DNA of 64,000 nucleotides from positions 248,001 to 312,000 of the forward strand of contig JAJRPJ010000012.1 of assembly GCA_024280835.1 (NCBI GenBank). The letters are read 5' to 3'. The stretch's first letter is position 1. Each line of letters begins with the position of its first letter. This document shows, piece after piece, positions 1-9,325 of the stretch. The translations under genes were made by a program, and so were the position numbers. This DNA is from Candidatus Zixiibacteriota bacterium (GTDB lineage: Bacteria > Zixibacteria > MSB-5A5 > GN15 > JACZUZ01). The notes under the pieces are model-generated. The model had not been told where the DNA came from. It searched no databases and was given only the letters and a program-made list of their open reading frames with translations.

Positions 1-2
1 TC

Positions 3-377
3 TACGTCATTGGTTTTGCCAGCCCAAACTCAAAATCGCCAACTGAGCGCCACGATGAATACAGAGAGCGACTCAAAGCGCTAAAAGCCGACCCAGAATT
101 ATTGGCGCGTTATGATGCAAATAATGATGGCGTGATTTCATTTGAAGAGTGGGCTGTCGCCAAAGCCGACCTCGACAATCAACTCTTCCAAGAGAAACTC
201 AAAACCGACACAAATACAGAAAGTGTCGTCATCGGCAAACATCCACACAGTGGAGTGTTCTACATCTCAGACAAAGAGGAGTCCGATATCCTCAGCTCAT
301 ACACTTGGAAAATACCAGCGCTTGGAATAATCGGTTTTGCCCTTTTGGTCAAAGGCATCCTCGGCTTGATGGGGTAA
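3..377 (+). CDS. C-terminal part of an EF-hand membrane protein, possibly GIDE/E3-ligase-like (5' truncated)
   Basis: The reading frame is open from the left edge, so only the C-terminal 124 residues or so are present. A canonical EF-hand calcium loop is visible, DANNDGVISFEE, with D, N, D, G, I and E in the expected places. Near the end comes a segment ending in a short hydrophobic helix (IPALGIIGFALLVKGILGLMG), preceded by a stretch of the type 'GVFYISDKEESDILSSYTWK'. That stretch resembles the end of the GIDE-type membrane proteins often found next to lemA, which is the next gene 138 bases downstream. The family assignment is therefore an inference from weak similarity plus context; the EF-hand and the C-terminal membrane helix are seen directly. 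The likely location is the membrane, with the EF-hand on one face. The N-terminal part lies outside the window, so the total length is unknown. Confidence 0.7.
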   Translation, partial: YVIGFASPNSKSPTERHDEYRERLKALKADPELLARYDANNDGVISFEEWAVAKADLDNQLFQEKLKTDTNTESVVIGKHPHSGVFYISDKEESDILSSYTWKIPALGIIGFALLVKGILGLMG

Positions 378-514
378 AGAACCTTATTTAGAACAATCTT
401 ATTGGGAACAATCCTATTTTGAAAGCAGCAAAACGATATAGAGACAATGACAAGACGCTAGCATAGTATTGTAACCATACTATGGCGTAAAACTATAATG
501 ATGGAGACACGATC

Positions 515-1069
515 ATGGCAACCTTAGTTGGAATTGGAATCATTGCCGTCGCGCTCATTTTCTTCCTGATGGTCTACAACGGCCTCGTAACACTGAAGAA
601 CAATGTTGCGCGAGCATGGAGTAATATTGATGTAATTCTCAAACAGCGTTATGACGAACTACCGAAACTGGTAGCTCTTTGTGAGCGCTATATGAAACAC
701 GAGCGCGAAACTCTTGAGGCGGTGATTTCCGCACGCTCACAGATTTCACAAATCGGTGGAGGTGAAGAAGCCGCCAATGCCGAGAATATGCTCAGTGGCG
801 CCCTAAAATCTCTCTTTGCGGTAACTGAGAATTATCCAAAACTGAAAGCCGACACCAATTTCATGCAATTGCAAACTCGCATTTCAACCCTCGAAAACGA
901 AATCGCCGATCGACGTGAGTTCTACAATGATAGCGTCAACCTATACAATATCGGTATTGAGAAAATGCCAGATGCGCTAATTGCTAGCGTCTTAAACTAT
1001 GCCCCGAAACGAATGTGGAAAATCAACCCCGCCCATCGTCAGGACGTCAAAATCAAATTCTCATCGTAA
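515..1069 (+). CDS. lemA: LemA family protein
   Basis: This 184-residue protein has the standard LemA layout. An N-terminal membrane helix (about residues 3-23, VGIGIIAVALIFFLMVYNGL) is followed by the family signature region NNVARAWSNIDVILKQRYDELPKLV and a long alpha-helical bundle rich in heptad-like leucines. The typical 'ENYPKLKAD..F..LQ..I...E..IA..R..YN..V..YN' motif runs through the second half. Length matches the family (about 180-200). LemA proteins have an extracytoplasmic helical domain anchored by the N-terminal helix; their biochemical role is not settled. The ATG at 515 follows a purine-rich GGAGA stretch about 8 bases upstream. The gene upstream is a truncated membrane protein that may belong to the same small operon, since LemA is often paired with GIDE-domain proteins. 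Confidence 0.95.
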   Translation: MATLVGIGIIAVALIFFLMVYNGLVTLKNNVARAWSNIDVILKQRYDELPKLVALCERYMKHERETLEAVISARSQISQIGGGEEAANAENMLSGALKSLFAVTENYPKLKADTNFMQLQTRISTLENEIADRREFYNDSVNLYNIGIEKMPDALIASVLNYAPKRMWKINPAHRQDVKIKFSS

Positions 1070-1382
1070 GCTCCTATTGCGGACACAATCGGAGCTAACA
1101 TAGCTATCTAAGAGCTAAGTCAAGCTCAACTTCAAGCATATGAGCGGCAAGGACGGGGAACCTCTTTGCCGCTCTGCTTGTTTATTCCTCTAAGTCGCTG
1201 CACTCCAACAGAGACCGGACTCCAAAACGAGTCGCATATTGCGCATTTTCCATAAACTGCTATACTTGGATGGAGCCGAAGGCATTGCTACCTCACCGGT
1301 AATGCTATTAATCAAAACATTCGCTGGATCGCAAATGCAAACAAGACGTTCCGCACCTTAGCGGGGAGCATCAGTAACGCCT
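1070..1382. other. Intergenic region between lemA and the 901-residue secreted protein
   Basis: No plausible coding frame was found in these 313 bases. The region holds the hairpin at 1142-1174, the likely end of the lemA transcript. A weaker interrupted inverted repeat (GCATT...ACC / GGT...AATGC) lies at about 1282-1308, ahead of the next gene. The promoter of the 901-residue gene must lie in the second half, but I could not pick out convincing -35 and -10 boxes. Confidence 0.6.
1142..1174 (+). terminator. Hairpin, probable terminator of lemA
   Basis: A perfect 9-base-pair stem, GAGCGGCAA (1142-1150) with TTGCCGCTC (1166-1174), closes a 15-base loop about 70 bases after the lemA stop. The following bases are only moderately T-rich (TGCTTGTTTATT), so intrinsic termination is likely but not certain. 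Confidence 0.55.
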
Positions 1383-4088
1383 ATGAATAAATTCACTTAC
1401 AATACTTGGACAATTTCGCTCTTGGTTCTTTGCCTCTCAATTTTGCCAATACCTACGTTCTTCCAATCAAACCTGTCTGCTGAGACTCGTCAAGACTCAT
1501 CTGCTGAGATACCGCAAGCGCTTCTGGATATGATGGCCGAGGAACGTGAAAACTCCCCAAGAAAACTCTATGACCCAAGCTCCACGCCTCCTTCAGTAAT
1601 CGACCCTCTCTATCGTGTAGCTATTGTCACGCCACGCACAGATAGCAAAATACATACAATCGGTAACTTACGAATGACCCACACAAACTTCGGCCAATTC
1701 CAACGCGGTTTCTTCCCTGGGACAACTGGTGAAACATATTTAACTGTGGGCGGCTTATGGGTCGGCGCAGTTGTCGGTCGCGACACTTTAGTTTCCACAG
1801 CCACAGACGATCTCGGAATACAAGAGTTCTGGCCCAATGAGTTTGACACTCTCATCCAACTCTCTATCAATGTTAATGACAATTTCTTTTCAGAAGACGC
1901 CATTTCCGAGCAAGACTTTGTGGCCACCTACTATGACACACTCACTAATCAATTCTTCGTGCGCCAAGACCCAATCGATAATCGTGTACACAAACCACTC
2001 AATATCAGAGTTGATCAACGCTCAATGCAGTGGAGCTATGACTATGCCGCAGACTTTATCCTCTTCGACTATAAAATTACAAATATCGGCCTGAAACCAC
2101 TAAAAGACGTCTACGTAGGTGTCTATGTTGATGGAGCAGCCTACTTCACCACCAACAATACAAACCCAGCTTTGATCTCACAAGGTGCAATTATCAGTGG
2201 CTCATCTCGCGATGACATTGCTGGCATGATGCAAACATTTCCCGCAGAGTGTGACTTTGTAGATACTCTCAACACTGCATACATCATGGATAATGACGGA
2301 GACCCCAGTGATCCTCGTCATTGGAGTGCAACCTTTTCGCTCCGAGGTATGTCAGGAATGAGGATACTACGTAAACCTAGACCCTTCAGCAAAGTTTCAT
2401 TCAACTGGTGGATAAACGAAGTCTCACGTTTTGATTTCGGACCACGCAAGTTAGGAACAGAAGACCGTCCCTTTAGAGACATGAATGGCTTCCTAGGAAC
2501 TCCATTCGGTGACAAGAACAAGTACGACATAATGAGCAACGGTGAAATAGACTATAACCAACGCTCAATGGCAGTTAGCCACCAAGGCGCTGGCTGGCTA
2601 CCGCCACCACCTCTGGCAACCCCACAAAGCATGGGCGGCCCAGTTCGCTATTTGCTTTCCGCGGGACCTTTCGATCTCAGTTCTGGGCAATCCGTTCCGT
2701 TTACTCTTGCCTATATCGGTGGCAAAAACGTTCATATAGCGCCCAACAATTTCACAGATTTATTTGATCCGTTTGAACCAGAGAAATTTGTCCGCACACT
2801 TGATTTTTCAGACTTTGCGCTTAACGCCCGCTGGGCGGGATGGGTCTATGACAACCCTGGTGTTGACACTGACCGAAATGGCTATAACGGCAAGTTCCGC
2901 GATTGCGTTTTCTCATATGTAACTGTCATTGACACTACCCTCCTAATCGATTCACTTGTTTCTCCCCCAGACACGCAAATAGTCATCGACTCCTCGATTG
3001 TGCCTGAAGCGCTAGACAGAAAGTTTTATGAAGGTGACGGTACCCCAGATTTTCGTGGCGCCTCCCCGCCACCAGCCCCATTTATCAGAGTCTTGCCATC
3101 CGAAGGTCGCCTAACCGTTCAATGGAACGGATTCAATTCCGAAACTACTCCAGACCCATTTACTGGAGTGGTAGACTTTGAGGGTTACCGTGTCTATAAC
3201 GCCTTGGCAAATACTCCTGATGACTATATCCTTCAATCATCGTTCGACGCCGAAAACTTCAACCGCTACGTTCTCGATAGAAAACGCGACGTGTACATCC
3301 TTCCAGATGCGCCCTTTACGCTCGCACAATTGCAAGCGCTATACGGCTCATCATTCGACCCCGCTAACTTCACTTTAGACAATCCACTGATCGCCAAAGA
3401 CCCCGCCAGCGGTGAAGACAAGACCTATTACTTCGCCACTATGGACTGGAATCAATTCGAGCTTGACATCCCTGGCGGAATAAGAAAACGTTTCCCAGAC
3501 GCTCCCAAGCCGCCACTCGATGAAACCCAGTGGACAGCCGACGATCTGACAGATGATGGATTGCTCAAGTTCTATGAATACGAATACACCATGAACAATT
3601 TGCTTTCCTCAGTCCCAATGTATGTCGCTGTCACCGCCTTTGATTATGGCTCGCCATCAGTAAACCTACCGAGTCTAGAAACCAATCCAACTCTGAACTC
3701 GCTTCGTGAACTCCCTTTCACTTCCGCTCAAGAAGCGGAAGAACGTGGCCTACCAGTCATTGTCTACCCTAATCCTTATCGTGTCGATGGCAACTACCGA
3801 GCTAGTGGTTTTGAGGGTCGCGACCTGGAGGGATTCCCAACTGAGAGGACCAGACGAGTTAACTTCATAAACCTCCCTTTGGTATGCACCATCTCCATTT
3901 ACTCTCTAGATGGAGACTTAGTCAGACAGGTCATACACAATCGCTCCGATGGCGGCGCTGAAGCCACACATGATTATTGGGACGTTGTCTCTCGAAACCT
4001 ACTGCCTGTGGTTTCTGGTATATATTACTGGGTGGTTGAAGAACCTAATGGCGAGACGCAAATGGGCAAAGTTGTACTAATAATGTAA
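1383..4088 (+). CDS. Large secreted protein with C-terminal FlgD-like/type IX-type sorting domain
   Basis: This 901-residue protein has an N-terminal hydrophobic signal segment (about residues 9-32). The long middle part lacks a recognised catalytic motif. It has the look of the 'T9SS sorting domain' surface proteins of FCB bacteria, with many aromatic and beta-rich stretches such as FILFDYKITNIG and DVYVGVYVDG. A fibronectin type III-like stretch is present at about residues 570-620 (RVLPSEGRLTVQWNG...DFEGYRVYNA). The last 75 residues or so (VNFINLP...TISIYSLDGDLVRQV...YWDVVSRNLLPVVSGIYYWVV...GKVVLIM) match the FlgD-like beta-sandwich sorting tail, including the final 'GK-V-hydrophobic' end. 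The likely location is the cell surface or outside. The actual substrate or ligand cannot be told from the sequence. It stands alone, with a hairpin upstream and the M61 peptidase gene 94 bases downstream. Confidence 0.85.
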   Translation: MNKFTYNTWTISLLVLCLSILPIPTFFQSNLSAETRQDSSAEIPQALLDMMAEERENSPRKLYDPSSTPPSVIDPLYRVAIVTPRTDSKIHTIGNLRMTHTNFGQFQRGFFPGTTGETYLTVGGLWVGAVVGRDTLVSTATDDLGIQEFWPNEFDTLIQLSINVNDNFFSEDAISEQDFVATYYDTLTNQFFVRQDPIDNRVHKPLNIRVDQRSMQWSYDYAADFILFDYKITNIGLKPLKDVYVGVYVDGAAYFTTNNTNPALISQGAIISGSSRDDIAGMMQTFPAECDFVDTLNTAYIMDNDGDPSDPRHWSATFSLRGMSGMRILRKPRPFSKVSFNWWINEVSRFDFGPRKLGTEDRPFRDMNGFLGTPFGDKNKYDIMSNGEIDYNQRSMAVSHQGAGWLPPPPLATPQSMGGPVRYLLSAGPFDLSSGQSVPFTLAYIGGKNVHIAPNNFTDLFDPFEPEKFVRTLDFSDFALNARWAGWVYDNPGVDTDRNGYNGKFRDCVFSYVTVIDTTLLIDSLVSPPDTQIVIDSSIVPEALDRKFYEGDGTPDFRGASPPPAPFIRVLPSEGRLTVQWNGFNSETTPDPFTGVVDFEGYRVYNALANTPDDYILQSSFDAENFNRYVLDRKRDVYILPDAPFTLAQLQALYGSSFDPANFTLDNPLIAKDPASGEDKTYYFATMDWNQFELDIPGGIRKRFPDAPKPPLDETQWTADDLTDDGLLKFYEYEYTMNNLLSSVPMYVAVTAFDYGSPSVNLPSLETNPTLNSLRELPFTSAQEAEERGLPVIVYPNPYRVDGNYRASGFEGRDLEGFPTERTRRVNFINLPLVCTISIYSLDGDLVRQVIHNRSDGGAEATHDYWDVVSRNLLPVVSGIYYWVVEEPNGETQMGKVVLIM

Positions 4089-4182
4089 CCTCACAAAAAC
4101 CATTCGTTAAGAAAATTAATCCCCCCCACTGTGAAACATCTGGAGTAATCTGAGAGTTAGCAGAGAGAAAGAGAAACTAACT

Positions 4183-6156
4183 ATGCAAATGGCCCAACAA
4201 CTGAGTGACGTAAACAAACAGGAAATCTTGCAACCCAAACGCCGCACCAAGTCTCTGCTACATAAGTCTCTCCTTCCAGCTCTCTTAGGACTATTCTTAT
4301 TGCCCACCCCATCGGTAACCGCTCAGCAAACAACCATCGACATACTCATCGATGCCAGTGAACTCCCCAGAAAACTCCTTCGGGCCACTCTAAAGCTAAA
4401 AGCCCCAACCGCAATCACTGGCTCCACCGACACTCGCCCCGCACTACTCTATCCCAAATGGATACCTGGGATTCATGGCCCAAGAAATCCAATCGGTAAT
4501 CTCGCTGGGATCGCTGTCACTGATTCTCAAGGTAAAGTCATCACATGGGAGCGTGACTGGCATGACATCTATCGAATCTTTATAGACTCACCCAGCAAAC
4601 GCAATATCTCACTACAAACAACCTACATTTGCAGTCAACCCACTGTTAACTCAAAAGGTGTGGATTCCTACGGCTATTCGAATCTGGGTGTCATAAATTG
4701 GAATACAGTCATTTTCTATCCTGAAGGTATTCCAATTTCAAAAATCGAAATTCGCGCCGGAGTTATTCTACCTACAGGCTGGGACTATGGCTCAGCTCTA
4801 CAAGAGAGCTCTCGCTCAGGTGATACAGTTTTCTTCAAGGCTGAAACATTGGAAAACTTTATCGATAAGCCACTGATCTGCGGAACAAACTTTCGCACAG
4901 TCGAATTAGGTGACTTAAAGCACGCCAAATACTATTTGCACATGGTCGCCGATGATGCAGGTGATCTCCCTCGCGAAGATTCTTTACTGACACCATTACG
5001 CAATGTCGTCAAAGAAGCCGAAGAACTTTTCGGCGGCACACATTTCTCTGAATACCATTATCTGTTAGTCCTTAGCTCACACGTCGGACGCACAGGACTC
5101 GAACACCGCAATTCATCCCTAAACTCAGTTAAAGCCAATGAGTTCAGAAGCGGCGACTGGGAAGACAAACAAATCCCCTACTTGTTAACCCACGAATTCG
5201 TACACGCGTGGGTCGGCAAATATCGCCGTCCAGAGGGCATGTACACCAACGACTATATGCAACCCAAGGACACGGACCTCCTTTGGGTCTACGAGGGCAT
5301 GACACAATACCTTGGCAACTTGTTGGCTGTTCGTAGCGGCTTTGTCAGCGAAGAGCGCTATATCGATAATCTAGCTGGAAGTATTGGCGGCTTAATCAAT
5401 CAAAAAGGCCGTAAATGGCGACCACTTCGCGATACCGAAATCGCTGGATATACCTTGCGAGGCGGTTCAAAAAACTGGAGCTACTTGCGACGTGGACAGG
5501 ATTATTATCGCGAGGGTTCGGCCCTAGCCCTTGAATTCGACGCTCGCATCAGAACTCTTACTGATGGTAATAAATCCTTGGATGATTTTTGCCGAGAGTT
5601 CTATACCAAAGGCGGTGGAGCAAATCATGCCGAACCCTTTAGTTTAAAAGAAGTCGAACAAACACTAATGCGGCAAGCCGAATTAAACTGGGATTCGTTA
5701 ATCCAAATCCGAGTCTACCAAACTCAGGAGCGCTTTGATCCCGAAGTCGTCCGCCAATGTGGCTACAGATTGACCTTCACACCTGAGGCCCCAGAACGCA
5801 TCAAGCGCTACCAAAAACGCTACAAAAGCGGATTCTTTACTGAATCACTGGGATTCTCAATCGGAGCTTCGGGCAAAGTTGGCCAAGTGATGCCAGGATC
5901 TCCTGCCGATGACGCAGGACTATATACGGGAGTCGAATTGATAGGTGTGGGAGGTAAGAAATTCACTACTCGTCGCCTTGAAGACGCTATTAGAAACTCT
6001 GTTATGACTGGCGAAGTCAATTTGATGGTTCTGGACGGGGATGATTTTGAGTCCGTAACTATCAATTATGACGATGGCTTACGCTACTACACATTGACAC
6101 CAGACCCCGACAAACAAGACCTGCTCAAGAACATACTTCAACCACTACGCAAATGA
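4183..6156 (+). CDS. M61 family metallopeptidase with PDZ domain
   Basis: The protein has 657 residues. A signal segment lies at about residues 27-47, ending in an alanine-type cleavage region (SVTAQQ). The N-terminal beta domain (WIPGIHGPRNPIGNLAGIAV) is typical of glycyl-aminopeptidase-like M61 enzymes. The zinc site is visible: HEFVH at about residues 336-340 and the downstream glutamate in WVYEGMTQYLG at about 368-378. A PDZ domain follows at about 565-640 (LGFSIGASGKVGQVMPGSPADDAGLYTGVELIGVGG). Together these predict an exported zinc peptidase acting in the periplasm or at the surface; cleavage specificity is not evident. Length and domain order match the family. A strong hairpin terminator sits 64 bases after the stop, so this gene probably ends its transcript. 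Confidence 0.93.
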   Translation: MQMAQQLSDVNKQEILQPKRRTKSLLHKSLLPALLGLFLLPTPSVTAQQTTIDILIDASELPRKLLRATLKLKAPTAITGSTDTRPALLYPKWIPGIHGPRNPIGNLAGIAVTDSQGKVITWERDWHDIYRIFIDSPSKRNISLQTTYICSQPTVNSKGVDSYGYSNLGVINWNTVIFYPEGIPISKIEIRAGVILPTGWDYGSALQESSRSGDTVFFKAETLENFIDKPLICGTNFRTVELGDLKHAKYYLHMVADDAGDLPREDSLLTPLRNVVKEAEELFGGTHFSEYHYLLVLSSHVGRTGLEHRNSSLNSVKANEFRSGDWEDKQIPYLLTHEFVHAWVGKYRRPEGMYTNDYMQPKDTDLLWVYEGMTQYLGNLLAVRSGFVSEERYIDNLAGSIGGLINQKGRKWRPLRDTEIAGYTLRGGSKNWSYLRRGQDYYREGSALALEFDARIRTLTDGNKSLDDFCREFYTKGGGANHAEPFSLKEVEQTLMRQAELNWDSLIQIRVYQTQERFDPEVVRQCGYRLTFTPEAPERIKRYQKRYKSGFFTESLGFSIGASGKVGQVMPGSPADDAGLYTGVELIGVGGKKFTTRRLEDAIRNSVMTGEVNLMVLDGDDFESVTINYDDGLRYYTLTPDPDKQDLLKNILQPLRK

Positions 6157-6220
6157 TTAGAACAGAGTTCTCAATCCCCAACAGGATAGATACCACGAGC
6201 ACAGAAATCGCAATATAAGA

Positions 6221-6253
6221 AAAGCCCCCTACAGAAACTCTGTAGGGGGCTTT
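6221..6253. terminator. Strong intrinsic terminator, probably bidirectional
   Basis: A 15-base-pair perfect stem (6221-6235 with 6239-6253, core GCCCCCTACAGA / TCTGTAGGGGGC) closes a 3-base loop and is followed by a T-run at 6251-6255. An A-run on the left side (6219-6223) makes it usable from the other strand as well. It closes the M61 gene on the + strand and would also close any minus-strand gene ending at 6262. Confidence 0.93.
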
Positions 6254-6261
6254 TTGATTTG

Positions 6262-6456
6262 CTACTTGGAGCGCCAATTCCCAAAAGCGACAATATAGCT
6301 GGCTCTTGAATAGAAGTCCCAACCTTGACCATCATGTGAGAATGGCGCTTCGGTGAATGGATCTGCTTTCAAATCGAACAGCAGGATATGCTCAGGAACC
6401 AAAATCCAAGAGCCAAACAATACTGGACCACAGGAGTCCATTTTGGCGTTTACCAA
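6262..6456 (-). CDS. Possible small protein (64 residues), unrecognised
   Basis: This minus-strand frame opens with TTG at 6456, or with an internal ATG giving 59 residues. It ends 9 bases before a terminator that also works on the minus strand. The composition looks protein-like (GSWILVPEHILLFDLKADPF and YIVAFGNWRSK), with aromatic and hydrophobic residues spaced as in a folded protein. A purine-rich AAAGGGCGG precedes the TTG by about 8 bases. I recognise no family. It could instead be the decayed end of a larger gene. The placement against the terminator is the best support. Confidence 0.35.
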   Translation of the reverse strand: MVNAKMDSCGPVLFGSWILVPEHILLFDLKADPFTEAPFSHDGQGWDFYSRASYIVAFGNWRSK

Positions 6457-6864
6457 AGAAAGACCGCCCTTTAAAGAATGGATAATTAAAGCAGAGTTTC
6501 AAAGCAGAAAAGGTCCTTAATACGCGCTGGATAACGTCATAGAAGATGACAAGACAGGCGGTCGATTACCAATGCGCGGACCGGCGTGTAGCGACAGTAT
6601 AGATGATTTTTTGCTTTTGTAAAGGCTTATTTACCGCAAAATCTGCGCCTCTCCTTTTCTACATTAATAAACGCATCCTTACCTCTAGAAGTGAAACCGC
6701 TAGGAGATATCCCATTTTTTTGCCATTCCCACATAATAGCTGTAAACTCTATCACCAATCGCTGGGTATTGGCTCTTGCTGAATCTATTATGCAGCCAAT
6801 AGAAACTGTGCCTATCTAGCGCCACCTAAGAGAAATCAGACCCTCAGTAAGTTATCCATTATAT
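6457..6864. other. Intergenic region upstream of the LTA-synthase-like gene
   Basis: About 400 bases without a convincing gene. It must carry the promoter of the + strand gene at 6865 and of any minus-strand gene at 6456. Short AT-rich stretches occur (ACATTAATAAACG at about 6660 and CCATTTTTTTGCC at about 6711), but no clear promoter pair or operator could be assigned. Confidence 0.5.
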
Positions 6865-9009
6865 ATGCGGCAGAATCCACTACATCCAAATACCAAGCAG
6901 AGCTTATTGCATTCTCTACCGTCACAAGAATCTCTTCAGATTCTCCTTGCGATGTTAGTAGTGATGCTCTCATACTCGATTGCTCGCTTTATTTTCTACT
7001 TGATCAATATAGAGTCATTTCCAATCTCTGCGAGCGAACTCCTGCTCACAATGCGAACAGGCTTACGGTTTGATCTTGCGACCTTCGCCTATGGCTCTGC
7101 CCTTGGCTTACCTGTCTTGGCGCTTGGAGCAGGGCTCAGCCATCGTAGATTTGTCAGAGAATTCGCATTATTGTCATTCTTCATTCCACACTCTCTGGCG
7201 CTATTCGCGAACATGGCCGACATAGCCTACTTCGCCCATGTCAGTCGACGCCAAACCAATGAATTGTTCACCATGCCGAGCGAAGTCCTCAACGCCTCTC
7301 TCTCAGAAGCTATGCAATTCTGGTGGCTTACCCTCTTGAGCATAGCAATGCTCACAGTCCTATTCATAGCCCTCAGAGCCGCTTTCAACTTTGTAGCCAA
7401 TCGCTCTCAACCACAATCCAAATCGCCTCTACAGCTTTGGATGGGTCGAACTCTATTGGTTCTGGGCGTTTTCAGCGGTGGCATATTCTTGGCCCGCGGC
7501 GGTACTCAAGACAGACCATTGCGAACAGGCATGGCTTTTACTTCCGACAATACAGCTTTAGGGCAATTAGCTCTCAACAGCGCCTACTCAATTCTCTGGT
7601 CTCGTCTGCATCAAAACGGACAAATCTTGGATTTCATGCCACCCGACACAGCGCAAAAAATCACACAAGACCTAATACATAACTCACAGGAACGATTCCT
7701 CGACAACCAATTCCCATACCTGCGACAAAGACCAGGCAACAGCGCCCACTCCGATACAATCTCTTGGAATGTTGTCATCTTCATCATGGAGAGTTGGAAT
7801 GCCCGCCAAATCGGAGCTATCCAAACCGTCAATCATAACCAGAACTCATACGAGGCAACAATCACCCCCGTCTTCGACTCGCTGGCTAGCAACGGCCTAC
7901 TTTTTACCAACTTCTACGCCAGCGGAGACCGCTCAATCCACGCCTTCCCAGCAATAATCGCATCACTTCCTAATCTAACTGGTAGCGGAATACTACACAC
8001 AGCCTTAGAAACAAAACGCTCACGAGGGCTAGGCTCTATTCTCAAAGAACGCGACTACAAAACTATCTTCGCCATGGGCGCAGAACCATCCTCAATGGGT
8101 TTCGATTCGTATGCACAAGCCTCAGGATTCCAAATCCACTATAGTGAAGATTCCTATCCCGATTCAATTTCCGAATTACACTCAAACCAATGGGGCATTT
8201 TCGACGGCAAGTTCCTCGGGTTTGTCGAAGAGCGTCTCTCGCTAACACCTGAACCATTCGCCATGACGTTCTTTTCGCTAACTTCTCATTCTCCATATGA
8301 AGTGCCGCAGGATTTTGCCAACAAATACCCAATCAACAATGATACCGATATCGACGGCAGCGCGACACCAGATGTAGCAGCCAAACGACAACAACGCTCG
8401 ATTCGTTATGCCGACTATGCGCTGGGGCAATTCTTCGAATCAGCCCGAAACAGTGAATACTTCGACCGCACCATATTCATAATCACTGGTGACCATACTG
8501 GCTGGGAAGAACAAACTGAAAGCTACACTCCCCTAGAGCATTTTCAGGTTCCGTTACTGATCTACGCACCCAAACATCCCTCACTAATTACAGGGATTGA
8601 TTCGTTACCCGCCAATCAAGTCGACATCTTACCAACACTTCTGTCATTGCTGGGCAAAGAAGCGCTTAGCGCCTCAATGGGACAATCGCTCGTTGAACCC
8701 CATACCCACCGCATATCCTTTTCAGCAAAAGCCTCTGTCGTCCATTTTCTCTACGACTCGCTCTTCATACAAGCAACCACTGACAATATACTTGGAGCCT
8801 ATGATTATCGAATTGACGAACTCCTCCAAAACAACCTCTTCAATGACAGCCCAGTCAACACCCAAGTCACCCAAGCTATAACCGCCTTTCGAGCTTACTT
8901 ACAAACAGGCCTGAATTCAATGATTAACGATAAAGTCTATCCATCGGCGCCAGTTTTGCAGGAACTTCTACATAGCTCTAAACGACAAGGCGCAAAAAAA
9001 TGGCGTTGA
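6865..9009 (+). CDS. LTA synthase-like membrane sulfatase-fold phosphotransferase
   Basis: The protein has 714 residues. About five membrane helices occupy the first 210 residues (for example LQILLAMLVVMLSYSIARF and WWLTLLSIAMLTVLFIALRA). A periplasmic alkaline-phosphatase/sulfatase-fold domain follows from about residue 300. Metal-site motifs are visible: NVVIFIMESWN at about 300-310, the catalytic-nucleophile region ASGDRSIHAFPAI at about 350-362, where Ser stands in the usual Thr position, and FIITGDHTGWEE at about 535-546. This layout is that of the LtaS/OpgB/MdoB group, which transfers phosphoglycerol or similar head groups from lipids onto glycans. In a Gram-negative-type cell the natural acceptor would be a surface or periplasmic glycan, not lipoteichoic acid; that is inference. 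The start is not supported by a clear ribosome site. Confidence 0.85.
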   Translation: MRQNPLHPNTKQSLLHSLPSQESLQILLAMLVVMLSYSIARFIFYLINIESFPISASELLLTMRTGLRFDLATFAYGSALGLPVLALGAGLSHRRFVREFALLSFFIPHSLALFANMADIAYFAHVSRRQTNELFTMPSEVLNASLSEAMQFWWLTLLSIAMLTVLFIALRAAFNFVANRSQPQSKSPLQLWMGRTLLVLGVFSGGIFLARGGTQDRPLRTGMAFTSDNTALGQLALNSAYSILWSRLHQNGQILDFMPPDTAQKITQDLIHNSQERFLDNQFPYLRQRPGNSAHSDTISWNVVIFIMESWNARQIGAIQTVNHNQNSYEATITPVFDSLASNGLLFTNFYASGDRSIHAFPAIIASLPNLTGSGILHTALETKRSRGLGSILKERDYKTIFAMGAEPSSMGFDSYAQASGFQIHYSEDSYPDSISELHSNQWGIFDGKFLGFVEERLSLTPEPFAMTFFSLTSHSPYEVPQDFANKYPINNDTDIDGSATPDVAAKRQQRSIRYADYALGQFFESARNSEYFDRTIFIITGDHTGWEEQTESYTPLEHFQVPLLIYAPKHPSLITGIDSLPANQVDILPTLLSLLGKEALSASMGQSLVEPHTHRISFSAKASVVHFLYDSLFIQATTDNILGAYDYRIDELLQNNLFNDSPVNTQVTQAITAFRAYLQTGLNSMINDKVYPSAPVLQELLHSSKRQGAKKWR

Positions 9010-9127
9010 CTTTGAAAAACAATCAACCATACTTTCAGTGAGAGCAGTGAGAGACAAATAGTTTCATTTGGTATGTTGAACCGCCCTTAACAAAGGCGAG
9101 CAATCAGAAAAAACAAAGAGGAGCAAT

Positions 9128-9289
9128 ATGGCAGGCAAAATGCGCGTTCTAAGCGAATTGTTCTTCTTTTTGCGAAGTAACAAAAAATGGTGGTTAACAC
9201 CAATCATCGGATTCTTGGTAATCCTGTCCGGATTGATTCTCTTAACCGAATCATCCGCTATAGCCCCATTTATCTATTCACTATTCTAG
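9128..9289 (+). CDS. DUF5989 family membrane microprotein (53 residues)
   Basis: A short frame reads MAGKMRVLSELFFFLRSNKK, then WWLTPIIGFLVILSGLILL and TESSAIAPFIYSLF. The order of parts is characteristic of the small DUF5989 proteins: a basic N-terminus with LSEL-F-FLR, a KKWW-L-PII entry into one membrane helix, and a terminal S-A-APFIYSLF. GAGGAG lies 4 bases upstream of the ATG, a strong ribosome site. The family is known mainly from polysaccharide and carbamoyltransferase neighbourhoods, commonly beside an SGNH hydrolase, as here (the next gene starts 36 bases later). A usual partner, carbamoyltransferase, is absent. The function is unknown; a membrane-scaffold or partner role for the SGNH enzyme is only a guess. 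Confidence 0.88.
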   Translation: MAGKMRVLSELFFFLRSNKKWWLTPIIGFLVILSGLILLTESSAIAPFIYSLF

Positions 9290-9325
9290 AAATCATCGTT
9301 TCTAACGCCTGCAGGCTAATAGCTG

